From Streptomyces humicola (GTDB lineage Bacteria; Actinomycetota; Actinomycetes; Streptomycetales; Streptomycetaceae): a stretch of DNA of 64,000 bases. The stretch lies in the NCBI RefSeq assembly GCF_024436035.1, contig NZ_JANFNG010000025.1, positions 26,045-90,044 of the forward strand, read 5' to 3'. Made by a program: the position numbers and the translations under genes. Under the pieces are notes generated by a model that was given only the letters and a program-made list of their open reading frames with translations, was not told the DNA's origin and made no database searches. Shown here in pieces: positions 51,666-58,685 of the stretch (positions are counted from its first letter, which is position 1; each line of letters starts with the position of its first letter).

Positions 51666-52352
51666 GTGGCACAACGAACACAGACCCGCGGGCCAGAGGC
51701 CTACGATGCGACGCCGTACGTCCCCCAGGACGCGGATCTTCAAACGTTGCGGCATGCGGCGGCGGGCTGCCAGGGGTGTCCCCTGTACCGGAACGCCACA
51801 CAGACCGTCTTCGGATCCGGCGACGCCTCGGCCCGCGTCGTCCTCATAGGCGAACAACCCGGCGACCAGGAGGACCGCAAGGGGCTGCCCTTCGTCGGCC
51901 CGGCCGGGGGAGTGCTGATGCGGGCTATCGACGAGGCGGGCATCGATCCGGCCGATACCTACGTCACCAACGCTGTCAAACACTTCAAGTTCGAGCGGCA
52001 AGAACGTGGAAAGCGCCGCATTCACAAGCCGCCCAACCTGCGAGAGATGGCCGCCTGCAGACCCTGGCTCGCCGCCGAGCTGCGGCTCCTCGAACCCGAG
52101 GTGGTGATCGCTCTCGGTGCCTCCGCCGGCAAAGCGCTGCTCGGTTCCTCCTTCCGGGTGACCAAGGAACGCGGGGCGGTGCTGCCGATGCCTTCGCTCG
52201 ACGGCGGCGGCGAGCCTGCCGGCGGCGCATTGGTCGCCACCATCCACCCCTCGGCCGTACTCCGCGCCGACGACGCCGCCCGGGCCGAGGTGTACGCGGG
52301 CCTGGTCTCCGATCTGAAGGTGGCCGCGCGGCTGCTGCGCGGAAAGGAGTGA
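51666..52352 (+). CDS. UdgX-family uracil-DNA glycosylase
   Basis: GTG 51666 gives 228 residues. The family-4 UDG core is present: CQGCPLYRNATQTVFG, motif A GEQPGDQED, GRxA-like GPAGGVLMRA, and motif C TIHPSAVLR. The loop GKRRIHKPPN is the KRRIH insertion that defines UdgX, whose His attaches covalently to the abasic site after uracil removal. The first Cys pair of the Fe-S cluster is seen in CQGC. It therefore probably traps uracil-containing DNA lesions and belongs with the repair genes of this region. Confidence 0.93.
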   Translation: MAQRTQTRGPEAYDATPYVPQDADLQTLRHAAAGCQGCPLYRNATQTVFGSGDASARVVLIGEQPGDQEDRKGLPFVGPAGGVLMRAIDEAGIDPADTYVTNAVKHFKFERQERGKRRIHKPPNLREMAACRPWLAAELRLLEPEVVIALGASAGKALLGSSFRVTKERGAVLPMPSLDGGGEPAGGALVATIHPSAVLRADDAARAEVYAGLVSDLKVAARLLRGKE

Positions 52353-52477
52353 TATGGGCGATCCACTCCTGTGGCCGTTCGAGCACGCGCTGCGACAAGT
52401 GGTGAGGATGGGCACGGCGGCAGACGGGAGCCCGGCGGGTCGCCAGGCGTGAGACGACGTCACGGAGGGAGTGCGGA

Positions 52478-53602
52478 ATGCCGGTGGCGCAGGGACCCCA
52501 CGAGGCACGGGTGGACACCCTGGCGGTCCGCGTATACACCGTGCCCACCGAAAGTCCTGAAGGCGACGGCACTCTCGCATGGAACTCGACCACCATGGTG
52601 GTGGTCGAAGCAACCTCCGGCACCACCAGCGGCATCGGCTGGACCTACGGAGCGGCCGCCACCGCGTCGGTGATCGACGATCAGCTCACGGGCGTCGTCG
52701 AGGGCGGTTCGGCCCTGGACGTACCGCGCGCCAACGAGGCGATGAGCCGCGCGGTCCGCAACGCGGGACGCCCCGGTCTGATCGCGGGTGCGATCTCGGC
52801 GGTCGACATCGCTCTGTGGGACCTCAAGGCCCGTCTGCTGGGCCTTCCACTCGGCAGCCTGCTCGGTGCTGTCCGGGACGAGGTTCCCGTCTACGGCAGC
52901 GGCGGCTTCACCACGTACGACGACGACCGTCTCGACAGCCAACTGCGCCATTGGGTCGAAGAGCAGGGCATTCCCCGCGTCAAGATCAAGATCGGCGAGT
53001 CGTGGGGAACGGCGCAGGAGCGCGATCTCGCGCGTACCCGCAAGGCCCGCGCGGCGGTCGGCGACGCTGCGGAACTCTACGTGGACGCCAACGGCGGCTA
53101 TACGCGCAAGCAGGCGGTCCGGGTCGGCGCCGCCCTCGCCGACCTCGGCGTCACCTGGTTCGAGGAGCCCGTCTCCTCCGACGACCTGCGCGGCCTCCGC
53201 CTGGTAGGCGCCGCACTGCCGCTGGACATCGCCGCGGGTGAATATGGGTACGACCTCCCGTACTTCGCCCGCATGGTCGGCGCGGGGGCCGTGGACTGCA
53301 TGCAGGCGGACGTCACCCGCTGCGGCGGCATCACCGTATGGATGCGCGTCGCGGCGCTCGCCGAAGCGCACGGGCTGCAGATCTCCGGACACTGCGCACC
53401 GCATGCACATGCCCACGCAGCGGCGGCCGTGCCCAACCTGCGCCACCTCGAATGGTTTCACGACCACACGCGGATCGAAGAAATGTTCTTCGATGGCGCG
53501 CTCGACCCCGCCGGCGGCGCCATCAGACCCGTCGGTTGCGGCATGCCCGGTCTCGGACTTGAACTGTGCCATGACCGGGCGAACCCCTACCGCACGGCGT
53601 GA
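52478..53602 (+). CDS. Enolase-superfamily (mandelate racemase-like) enzyme
   Basis: ATG 52478 follows CGGAGGGA. The 374-residue protein has an N-terminal capping domain and a TIM barrel with the superfamily residues: Lys pair in RVKIKIG, Asp in YVDANGGY, Glu in WFEEPVS, Glu in IAAGEYGYD, Asp in QADVTRCGG, and His in ISGHCAPHAHAH. This set fits acid-sugar dehydratases or racemases of the MR subgroup. The last residues PGLGLELCHDRANPYRTA are repeated in a remnant at 55.9 kb. Substrate unknown. Confidence 0.9.
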   Translation: MPVAQGPHEARVDTLAVRVYTVPTESPEGDGTLAWNSTTMVVVEATSGTTSGIGWTYGAAATASVIDDQLTGVVEGGSALDVPRANEAMSRAVRNAGRPGLIAGAISAVDIALWDLKARLLGLPLGSLLGAVRDEVPVYGSGGFTTYDDDRLDSQLRHWVEEQGIPRVKIKIGESWGTAQERDLARTRKARAAVGDAAELYVDANGGYTRKQAVRVGAALADLGVTWFEEPVSSDDLRGLRLVGAALPLDIAAGEYGYDLPYFARMVGAGAVDCMQADVTRCGGITVWMRVAALAEAHGLQISGHCAPHAHAHAAAAVPNLRHLEWFHDHTRIEEMFFDGALDPAGGAIRPVGCGMPGLGLELCHDRANPYRTA

Positions 53603-53677
53603 GAGGCCGGGAAGGGCCGGGTGGTTCCGGTGACCCTCGCGAGGAGCCGGGGCGGGGAGTCGGGCGCGAATTCGGAT

Positions 53678-53703
53678 GTTCGTCCCCGGCGAGAGCCGGG
53701 CAG
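53678..53703 (+). promoter_or_regulatory. GGGCA-type promoter element (copy B) before DUF3040 gene
   Basis: GTTC, 16 bases, GGGCAG, then seven bases to GTG 53711, which is in frame with the DUF3040 protein. A leaderless start there would add 15 residues. Confidence 0.5.
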
Positions 53704-53755
53704 GCGCCCGGTGAGAAGGACTGTGGCGTGCCAGCGCGTGCGGGAGGTGTCGGAC

Positions 53756-54091
53756 GTGGACGGGCGCGGGCTGACGGAGGCCGAGCGTCGCTCCCTGAAC
53801 GAAATCGAGACCAGGCTGCGGGAGGAGTCCGCGGAACTCGACCGCGATCTGCGGACCATGGCCCCGGGCCTATGGGGGCGCCTGAGGGAGGCGACGGGGC
53901 TGGTACAAGGAAGGCTGGTCGTCGCCCTTGGCCTGGTTTCGCTGACGTTGCTGGCTGCTGCCATCCGGACCTCGTCGGCGGGTGTCATCTGGGCCTTCGC
54001 GATCTGTTGGACGTCCACCCTGATATGTGTCTTTGCACTGTTGTGCGCGATGGCTGAGGGGTCGTCACACGACTCGATGCGAAAGAGATGA
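53756..54091 (+). CDS. DUF3040 membrane protein
   Basis: GTG 53756 with CGGGAGG eight bases upstream gives 111 residues; GTG 53711 is a leaderless alternative. The N-terminal LTEAERRSLNEIETRLREES is the DUF3040 motif, and two hydrophobic helices (LVVALGLVSLTLLAAAI and VIWAFAICWTSTLICVFALL) follow. DUF3040 proteins are small actinobacterial membrane proteins of unknown role. The 3' end overlaps a remnant of the KRERQ gene. Confidence 0.85.
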   Translation: MDGRGLTEAERRSLNEIETRLREESAELDRDLRTMAPGLWGRLREATGLVQGRLVVALGLVSLTLLAAAIRTSSAGVIWAFAICWTSTLICVFALLCAMAEGSSHDSMRKR

Positions 54092-54150
54092 GAGCCGTGC
54101 CGACAGCCTTCCAGTTCCAAGAGAGAGCGCCAACGCGAGGGCACCATGCG
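54080..54150 (+). pseudogene. Frameshifted 5' remnant of a second KRERQ-type gene
   Basis: From GAAAGAGATGAGAGCC through the next 50 bases the DNA follows the region around 51220-51290, including the ribosome-binding site, GTGCCGACAG versus ATGCCGGCAG, and a segment encoding SSSKRERQ after a one-base insertion. Similarity ends near 54150. It is a decayed duplicate of the gene at 51239. Confidence 0.65.
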
Positions 54151-54221
54151 TTGGGGACCATGGCCTCCAACGTCACCGAGCCTACCCGCGTCGATGCCGC
54201 GCGACCCCACCTGCCGGCAGG

Positions 54222-54293
54222 TCCGCGCTGCAGTACGACTTCCGCCTGGAGGCGGAGGGCTTCCTGCAGTCGCTGAACCAGGAAGGGCCTGCT
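54222..54293 (+). pseudogene. Remnant of a LigD phosphoesterase domain
   Basis: The frame encodes SALQYDFRLEAEGFLQSLNQ, matching TALHYDFRLEAGGVLKSWAV of the intact gene at 48.2 kb; the bases agree at roughly four of five positions over about 55 bases. The rest of the domain is missing and the fragment abuts the decarboxylase stop codon. Confidence 0.65.
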
Positions 54294-55765
54294 CATTCCT
54301 CGGCGACCACGCGGATGCTGTGCACGTCCACATCGGCCGCGTCCGGTACAACCATGCCGGCGTCCGCCCCTGTGCGCAGATATCGCATGACCTCTGCGTT
54401 GAGCCGTTCGCCGGGCAGTACGCAGGGGATGCCGGGCGGATAAGGGGTCAGCATCTCGGCCGAGATCCGGCCCGCGGCGTCGTCCCACCCCACCTGCTCG
54501 GTGCGGCCGAAGAACGCGTCCCTGGGCAGCATCACCTGCTCCAGACGCAGCTGGGCCGGTCCGGGCACCTCGACCGCGGGCCCACCGCCGGACCGTAGCT
54601 GCCCGGCCTGCTCGGCGAGCTCCCGCAGGGCCGTCATCAGGATGGGACGGGTCTCCTCGTCGTCCGCGTGGGTCAGCTGGGCGCTGATGCGGCGGTGATC
54701 GGCCAGATGGAGGTTGATCCGGTGACGCTCGCGCAGCCAGTCGGCGGCACAGTACCCCGTGATGCCCAGAGCGGAAATGTCGATCACGATCTGCAGCGGA
54801 TCGAGGTCGGCGGCCCTGCCCGGTCCGCAGAAGTCCTCGCGGCCGTGCAGGTGCAGTCCCTCGGTCTCGGCGATGTCCTCACGCACCGCGGCGGCCAGCG
54901 CGAGGGCGTTGTCGTAGAGGGCACGGCCGTACTCGACCATCTGGCGGCGCCAGCCGTCCAAGGAGGCGTAGAGCAGCACCGAAGGGCTGGTCGTACCGAG
55001 CAGGTCCTCACGGGACTTCAGCACCGCCGGATCGATCAGGTCGCCCTGCAGGTGAAAGACCGAGCCCTGTTCCAGCCCGGACCCCATCTTGTGGACCGAA
55101 GTGACGCACACATCCGCGCCTGCATCCATAGCCCAGGTCGGCAGGTCGGGGTGGAAAGGCAGGTGAGCGCCCCATGCCTCGTCCACGATCAGCGGCTTGC
55201 GCCGCTCGTGGCAGACCTGCGCGAGCGCTCGCAGATCGGCGCACGTGCCGTACGGGGTCGGGCTCGTCACCAGCGCGCCCTTGGCGTCGGGGTGCTCGTC
55301 GAAGGCCTGGCGTACCGATTGCGCCGAGGGCGGATGAGCCAGTTTCAGTTCAGGATCCCACTCGGGCTCCACCCAGATGGGCCGTACGCCGGAGAGAATG
55401 AGCCCGGAGACCACCGACTTGTGGGCGTCGCGGCCCACCAGGAGTTCTTCGTGCGGGCCGGCCACGGAGAGCATGGCCGACTTGACGGACAGCGAGCTTC
55501 CGCAGGTCGAGAAGAAGGTGTGCTCGGCTCCGACGGCATCGGCCATCAGCTCCTGAGCCTCTTCGAGCACGCGATGCGACGATGTCCGGTCGTCCAGTCC
55601 ACTCGTCGCCAGCACATCGGAGTGGAACACCGATTCCCCCAGCGCCTCGAGCACCCGGGGGTCGGCTCCCCGCCCCTGCTTGTGCCCGGGCGGTGTGAAC
55701 GGAGTCTGGCCAGCCTCGTGATAGGCCATCAGCGCGTCGAGGACGGGCGCCCGCGAGTGATCCAT
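54293..55765 (-). CDS. Orn/Lys/Arg decarboxylase (fold-type I)
   Basis: ATG 55765 with GGAGG upstream gives 490 residues; a longer frame reads into a gene remnant. The protein has TPPGHKQGRGADPRVLEALG at the N-terminus, FFSTCGSSLSVKSAML, IVDEAWGAHLPFHP (PLP-ring Asp) and TSVHKMGSGLEQGS with the PLP-binding Lys, then the C-terminal domain with LTPYPPGIP. This is the short actinobacterial/cyanobacterial form of the family, which makes polyamines (cadaverine, putrescine or agmatine) from basic amino acids. Exact substrate cannot be fixed. Confidence 0.92.
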   Translation of the reverse strand: MDHSRAPVLDALMAYHEAGQTPFTPPGHKQGRGADPRVLEALGESVFHSDVLATSGLDDRTSSHRVLEEAQELMADAVGAEHTFFSTCGSSLSVKSAMLSVAGPHEELLVGRDAHKSVVSGLILSGVRPIWVEPEWDPELKLAHPPSAQSVRQAFDEHPDAKGALVTSPTPYGTCADLRALAQVCHERRKPLIVDEAWGAHLPFHPDLPTWAMDAGADVCVTSVHKMGSGLEQGSVFHLQGDLIDPAVLKSREDLLGTTSPSVLLYASLDGWRRQMVEYGRALYDNALALAAAVREDIAETEGLHLHGREDFCGPGRAADLDPLQIVIDISALGITGYCAADWLRERHRINLHLADHRRISAQLTHADDEETRPILMTALRELAEQAGQLRSGGGPAVEVPGPAQLRLEQVMLPRDAFFGRTEQVGWDDAAGRISAEMLTPYPPGIPCVLPGERLNAEVMRYLRTGADAGMVVPDAADVDVHSIRVVAEE

Positions 55766-55879
55766 GTGCGGACAGTTACCTCCGTGCGCCTGTTCCAAAC
55801 GCCGCCGAATGCGCACCGCGCCGAGGAATGCCCTGGTGGCAGACCGGCGGCCCCACCGCGCACCCGGCCCCGGCAGGCC

Positions 55880-55939
55880 GGTCTCGGCATTGAACTGGAC
55901 CATGACCAGGCGGACCCCTACCGGACAGCCCGAGCCTGA
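55880..55939 (+). pseudogene. 3' remnant of a mandelate-racemase-like gene
   Basis: The frame encodes GLGIELDHDQADPYRTARA and a stop, matching the end of the intact enolase-superfamily protein (GLGLELCHDRANPYRTA). Nothing upstream of this in the same frame resembles the family. Confidence 0.65.
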
Positions 55940-55941
55940 TC

Positions 55942-56157
55942 CGCCGCCAACGCGTCCTCCACCAGGCCTTGGAGACTCCGTCCCAGCCGCCGATGGGCAT
56001 GCCGGCGCACTTCATCATCCGGGCCACCGCTGCCGGCGAGCCGCCGGCCGAGGCGCTGCGGCTGCTCATTCACGCCATCCTCGATCACCAGCAGAACAAA
56101 CTGCGGGACGATGCCACGATTCTGATGATCGAGTGGCGTCGCGAGGCCCGGCGCTGA
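55942..56157 (+). pseudogene. Internally deleted remnant of a PP2C/SpoIIE-type phosphatase
   Basis: The open frame reads RVLHQALETPSQPPMGMP, then EPPAEALRLLIHAILDHQQ and LRDDATILMIEW. The last two parts match the C-terminus of PP2C-type (RsbU/SpoIIE) phosphatases, whose RDDAT-hydrophobic-EW ending is characteristic. The metal-binding core is absent. No start codon with a ribosome-binding site fits, so it is treated as a relic. An RsbU-like phosphatase would be a logical partner of the stress sigma system. Confidence 0.55.
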
Positions 56158-56317
56158 CGGTGATCTGATCGGCATCTGCCGCACATGGACCTGGGTTCGG
56201 CGGGTACACGAAGTATGTCCTCGTCCGATGGCGGAGGCGCGCCGGAGTGAACGGGATACAGCCCGGTCGGCGCTGCCCTGGAACGTCGTCGGGCACCCGC
56301 ACGGAGGAGGCAAGCCG

Positions 56318-56551
56318 ATGGCTGGCGCAAAGGAAACCGGAGGCATCACCGGGACCAAGGACAGGGACTACGACCTGATGTGGTACACGGAGACGTGCCT
56401 GAGCAATGCGCTCCGCCTCGAGACATACATTCACGATGCCGAGCGCGCGCAGGACAAGGAGGCCGTGGATCTCTTCCGCAAGGCGCAGGCCGACAGCCGT
56501 AAGGGCGCGGAAATGGGCAAGGAGCTGCTACGGTCCCGACTCCACAGCTGA
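56318..56551 (+). CDS. Small conserved helical protein, unknown function
   Basis: ATG 56318 follows GGAGGAGG at good spacing; an earlier ATG gives an unconvincing N-terminus. The 77-residue protein reads GGITGTKDRDYDLMWYTETC then LSNALRLETYIHDAERAQDK and ELFRKAQ-like VDLFRKAQADSRKGAEMGKE, a strongly helical, conserved-looking pattern that I associate with small actinobacterial proteins of unknown role. It is soluble and near neutral. Confidence 0.75.
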   Translation: MAGAKETGGITGTKDRDYDLMWYTETCLSNALRLETYIHDAERAQDKEAVDLFRKAQADSRKGAEMGKELLRSRLHS

Positions 56552-56605
56552 CCGGCGAACGTTGCGGCGCGCGGTTCCAGGGGTGGGGGCGGCTCACCGC
56601 GCGCC

Positions 56606-56767
56606 GTGCTCGTCGTGACGTGCGTCGGCTACTTCCTGCTGTTGCCCGACGTGACGATCGTCAACGTTGCGTTGCCGCGGATCGGTACCGGGCTCGCGGC
56701 CGGCGTCTCCGGTCTGCAGTGGCGCGCCGACCTCCTCGAACCGTGCATGGCGACGACAGGTCGCTGA
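56606..56767 (+). pseudogene. Remnant of a DHA2-type MFS transporter (first helix)
   Basis: The frame encodes VLVVTCVGYFLLLPDVTIVN followed by VALPRIGTGLAAGVSGLQW, which is the conserved first helix and loop of EmrB/QacA-type drug exporters (usual form LD.TIVNVALP). It then runs into unrelated residues and a stop at 56765. All other helices are missing. Confidence 0.65.
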
Positions 56768-56805
56768 GGGTCCCGTTGACGTCGGACAGCACCGGCTGGG
56801 GGCGG

Positions 56806-58197
56806 TCATGAGTGATTGCCGGCATCGGCTTCCCTGCCTCGCCGCAGGTCGGCCAGGGCATCCTCCACGGCACGGTGGAAGGTCGGGTAGGCGTAGATCA
56901 TGTGCCGCAGCTGCTCAATGGGAACCTGGCACTGGACGGCCACCGCGAGTCCGTAAAGGACCTCACCGCCCATCGGCCCGGCGGAGGTGGCACCGACCAG
57001 CACGCCGCGGTCGGCGTCCTCGACCAGCTTGATCAAGCCCTCGTTGCCTGTCTTGTGGATCCAGCCGCGCGCGGAGGACGGCACCTGGGCAGTGCCCGTG
57101 CGCACCAGCAGGCCCTGCTGGCGGGCCTGGGCCTCGGTCAGGCCGACCGAGCCGATTTCCGGGTCGGTGAAGGTGACCCGTGGCAGGGCCCGGTAGTCGG
57201 CATCGGGGCCGGGCTCGCCGAGGATGTCCCGCACCGCGATCTCCGCCTGGTACATCGCCACATGGGTGAACAGCCCTCGCCCGGTCACATCGCCCACGCC
57301 CCAGATCCCGTCGGCGGCCCGCATCTGCCCGTCGACCTGGAGGGCGCGGGCCTCGGGGTCCAGGCCGATGCTGTCCAGGCCGAGCCCCGTCAGATTCGGC
57401 CGGCGGCCGGTGGCGACCAGCAGCCGCTCGGCAGTCAGCTCCTCGCCGCCGTCCAGGATGAGACTGAGGGCGCCGGGCGCATAGCGGGCGCCGGTGGCCT
57501 TCGCCCCCGTGCGCACGGTGATGCCCTCGGTGGCCAGGATCTCGCGGAGCAGGGCACCGGTCTCGGGTTCTTCGGCGGGTAGCAGCCGGTCCATCGCCTC
57601 GATGATGGCCACGCGGGTGCCGAAGCGCGCGAACACCTGGGCGAGCTCCAGGCCCACCGCGCCGCCTCCGAGGACGAGCAGGGACGACGGCGGTTCCTTG
57701 ACCGAGACGGCCGCACGGTTGGTCCAGTACGGCACCCGGTCCAGACCCGGCACGGGAGGGGCCTGGGGGCGGCTGCCGGTCGCCAGCACCACGCCGCGGC
57801 GGGCGGTGAATACCTGCCCGTCCACCTCGACCCTGCCAGGTCCGGCCAGTCGGGCGTGCCCCCGGATGAAGTGCCCGCCCTTGCCGGCGAAGCGGTCGAC
57901 GGCCACCTGGTCGTTCCAGTCGTCGGTCGCCTCCTGCCGGATTCGCGCGGCGACGGGGGAGAAGTCGGGATCGACCTGCGACTGCCCGGCCATCCCGGGG
58001 ATCCGCCGGCCCTCGGCGAGCAGGTTCGCGGCGCGGATCATCATCTTGCTGGGGATGCAGGCCCAGTACGGGCACTCTCCGCCGACCAGCTCGGCCTCCA
58101 CCCCCACCACGGTGAGCCCGGCCTCGGCCAGCCGCTCGGCGGCATGCTCGCCACCGACCCCCATTCCGATCACCACGACATCGGTGTCCTGCGCCAT
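56806..58197 (-). CDS. Pyridine nucleotide-disulfide oxidoreductase (dihydrolipoamide-dehydrogenase-like)
   Basis: ATG 58197 follows GAGGAG. The 463-residue flavoprotein has VVIGMGVGGEHAAERLAEAG for FAD, the redox disulfide GGECPYWACIPSK, VLGGGAVGLELAQVFARFG for NAD(P)H, GVGDVTGRGLFTHVAMYQA, and a C-terminal YAYPTFHRAVEDAL with the catalytic His-Glu pair. The CPYWAC disulfide differs from the CxNxGC of true lipoamide dehydrogenases, so the substrate is uncertain. A SigB-like promoter is at 58254-58277. Confidence 0.9.
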   Translation of the reverse strand: MAQDTDVVVIGMGVGGEHAAERLAEAGLTVVGVEAELVGGECPYWACIPSKMMIRAANLLAEGRRIPGMAGQSQVDPDFSPVAARIRQEATDDWNDQVAVDRFAGKGGHFIRGHARLAGPGRVEVDGQVFTARRGVVLATGSRPQAPPVPGLDRVPYWTNRAAVSVKEPPSSLLVLGGGAVGLELAQVFARFGTRVAIIEAMDRLLPAEEPETGALLREILATEGITVRTGAKATGARYAPGALSLILDGGEELTAERLLVATGRRPNLTGLGLDSIGLDPEARALQVDGQMRAADGIWGVGDVTGRGLFTHVAMYQAEIAVRDILGEPGPDADYRALPRVTFTDPEIGSVGLTEAQARQQGLLVRTGTAQVPSSARGWIHKTGNEGLIKLVEDADRGVLVGATSAGPMGGEVLYGLAVAVQCQVPIEQLRHMIYAYPTFHRAVEDALADLRRGREADAGNHS

Positions 58198-58253
58198 GGG
58201 CCCGTCTCCTCATCTCATCCGGTGGCTCACCCGGTCCGCCCTGATGTGGGTGT

Positions 58254-58277
58254 GTACCCGGAAACCCGGTGGGAGAC
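58254..58277 (-). promoter_or_regulatory. Possible SigB-type promoter for flavoprotein reductase
   Basis: Minus-strand GTCT, 14 bases, GGGTAC, 56 bases before the start codon; only the -35 departs from GTTT. Confidence 0.45.
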
Positions 58278-58685
58278 AGCACGGCTTTCTCCTCGCTCAC
58301 CGCTCTCACTGCGTATCACCGCGAGCGGCGATGTGTCCGGCGTTCACCCACCTCTCCGACGTGCCGGTCGCGCACACCGCCGGAGGAGAAGCCGGCGGAG
58401 ACCACGAAGATCATCCTGGACTTCCTGGCGGCGTCGCAGAACGCGCCGATGCCCCGGGGGACATCGGCGTCTCCGCGCTGCCGTCGGAGGACGGGGCTGT
58501 GGACCGCCGAGATCGGGTTCGCCAACTGCGACGCTCAGTCGCCGATGGGCTTCACCGCAACGGCGAAGACCGTCGGCACGACGGCTGCGATCCGCTGTGC
58601 TCGTCGCGGCGCGGACGGCTCTGAGTCGCGTGCGCCGACAACTGGACGATCCGCGCCGGTGCGGGGCGGCTGCACGGCGAGGCGG
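58278..58685. other. Gene-free stretch between two flavoprotein reductase genes
   Basis: About 400 bases upstream of the first reductase promoter and downstream of the second reductase gene. One frame reads EEKPAETTKIILDFLAAS, which resembles the end of an alpha/beta-hydrolase, but this is too short to name. No gene is supported. Confidence 0.4.

Noticed and set aside
56202..56207. GGGTAC as another SigB promoter for the gene at 56318
   Set aside because: No GNNT box lies 14-16 bases upstream, and the distance to the start codon is over 100 bases.
58316..58525. Alpha/beta-hydrolase tail (EEKPAETTKIILDFLAAS) as a pseudogene
   Set aside because: The match is one helix only, with no catalytic residue or neighbouring homology, so chance cannot be excluded.
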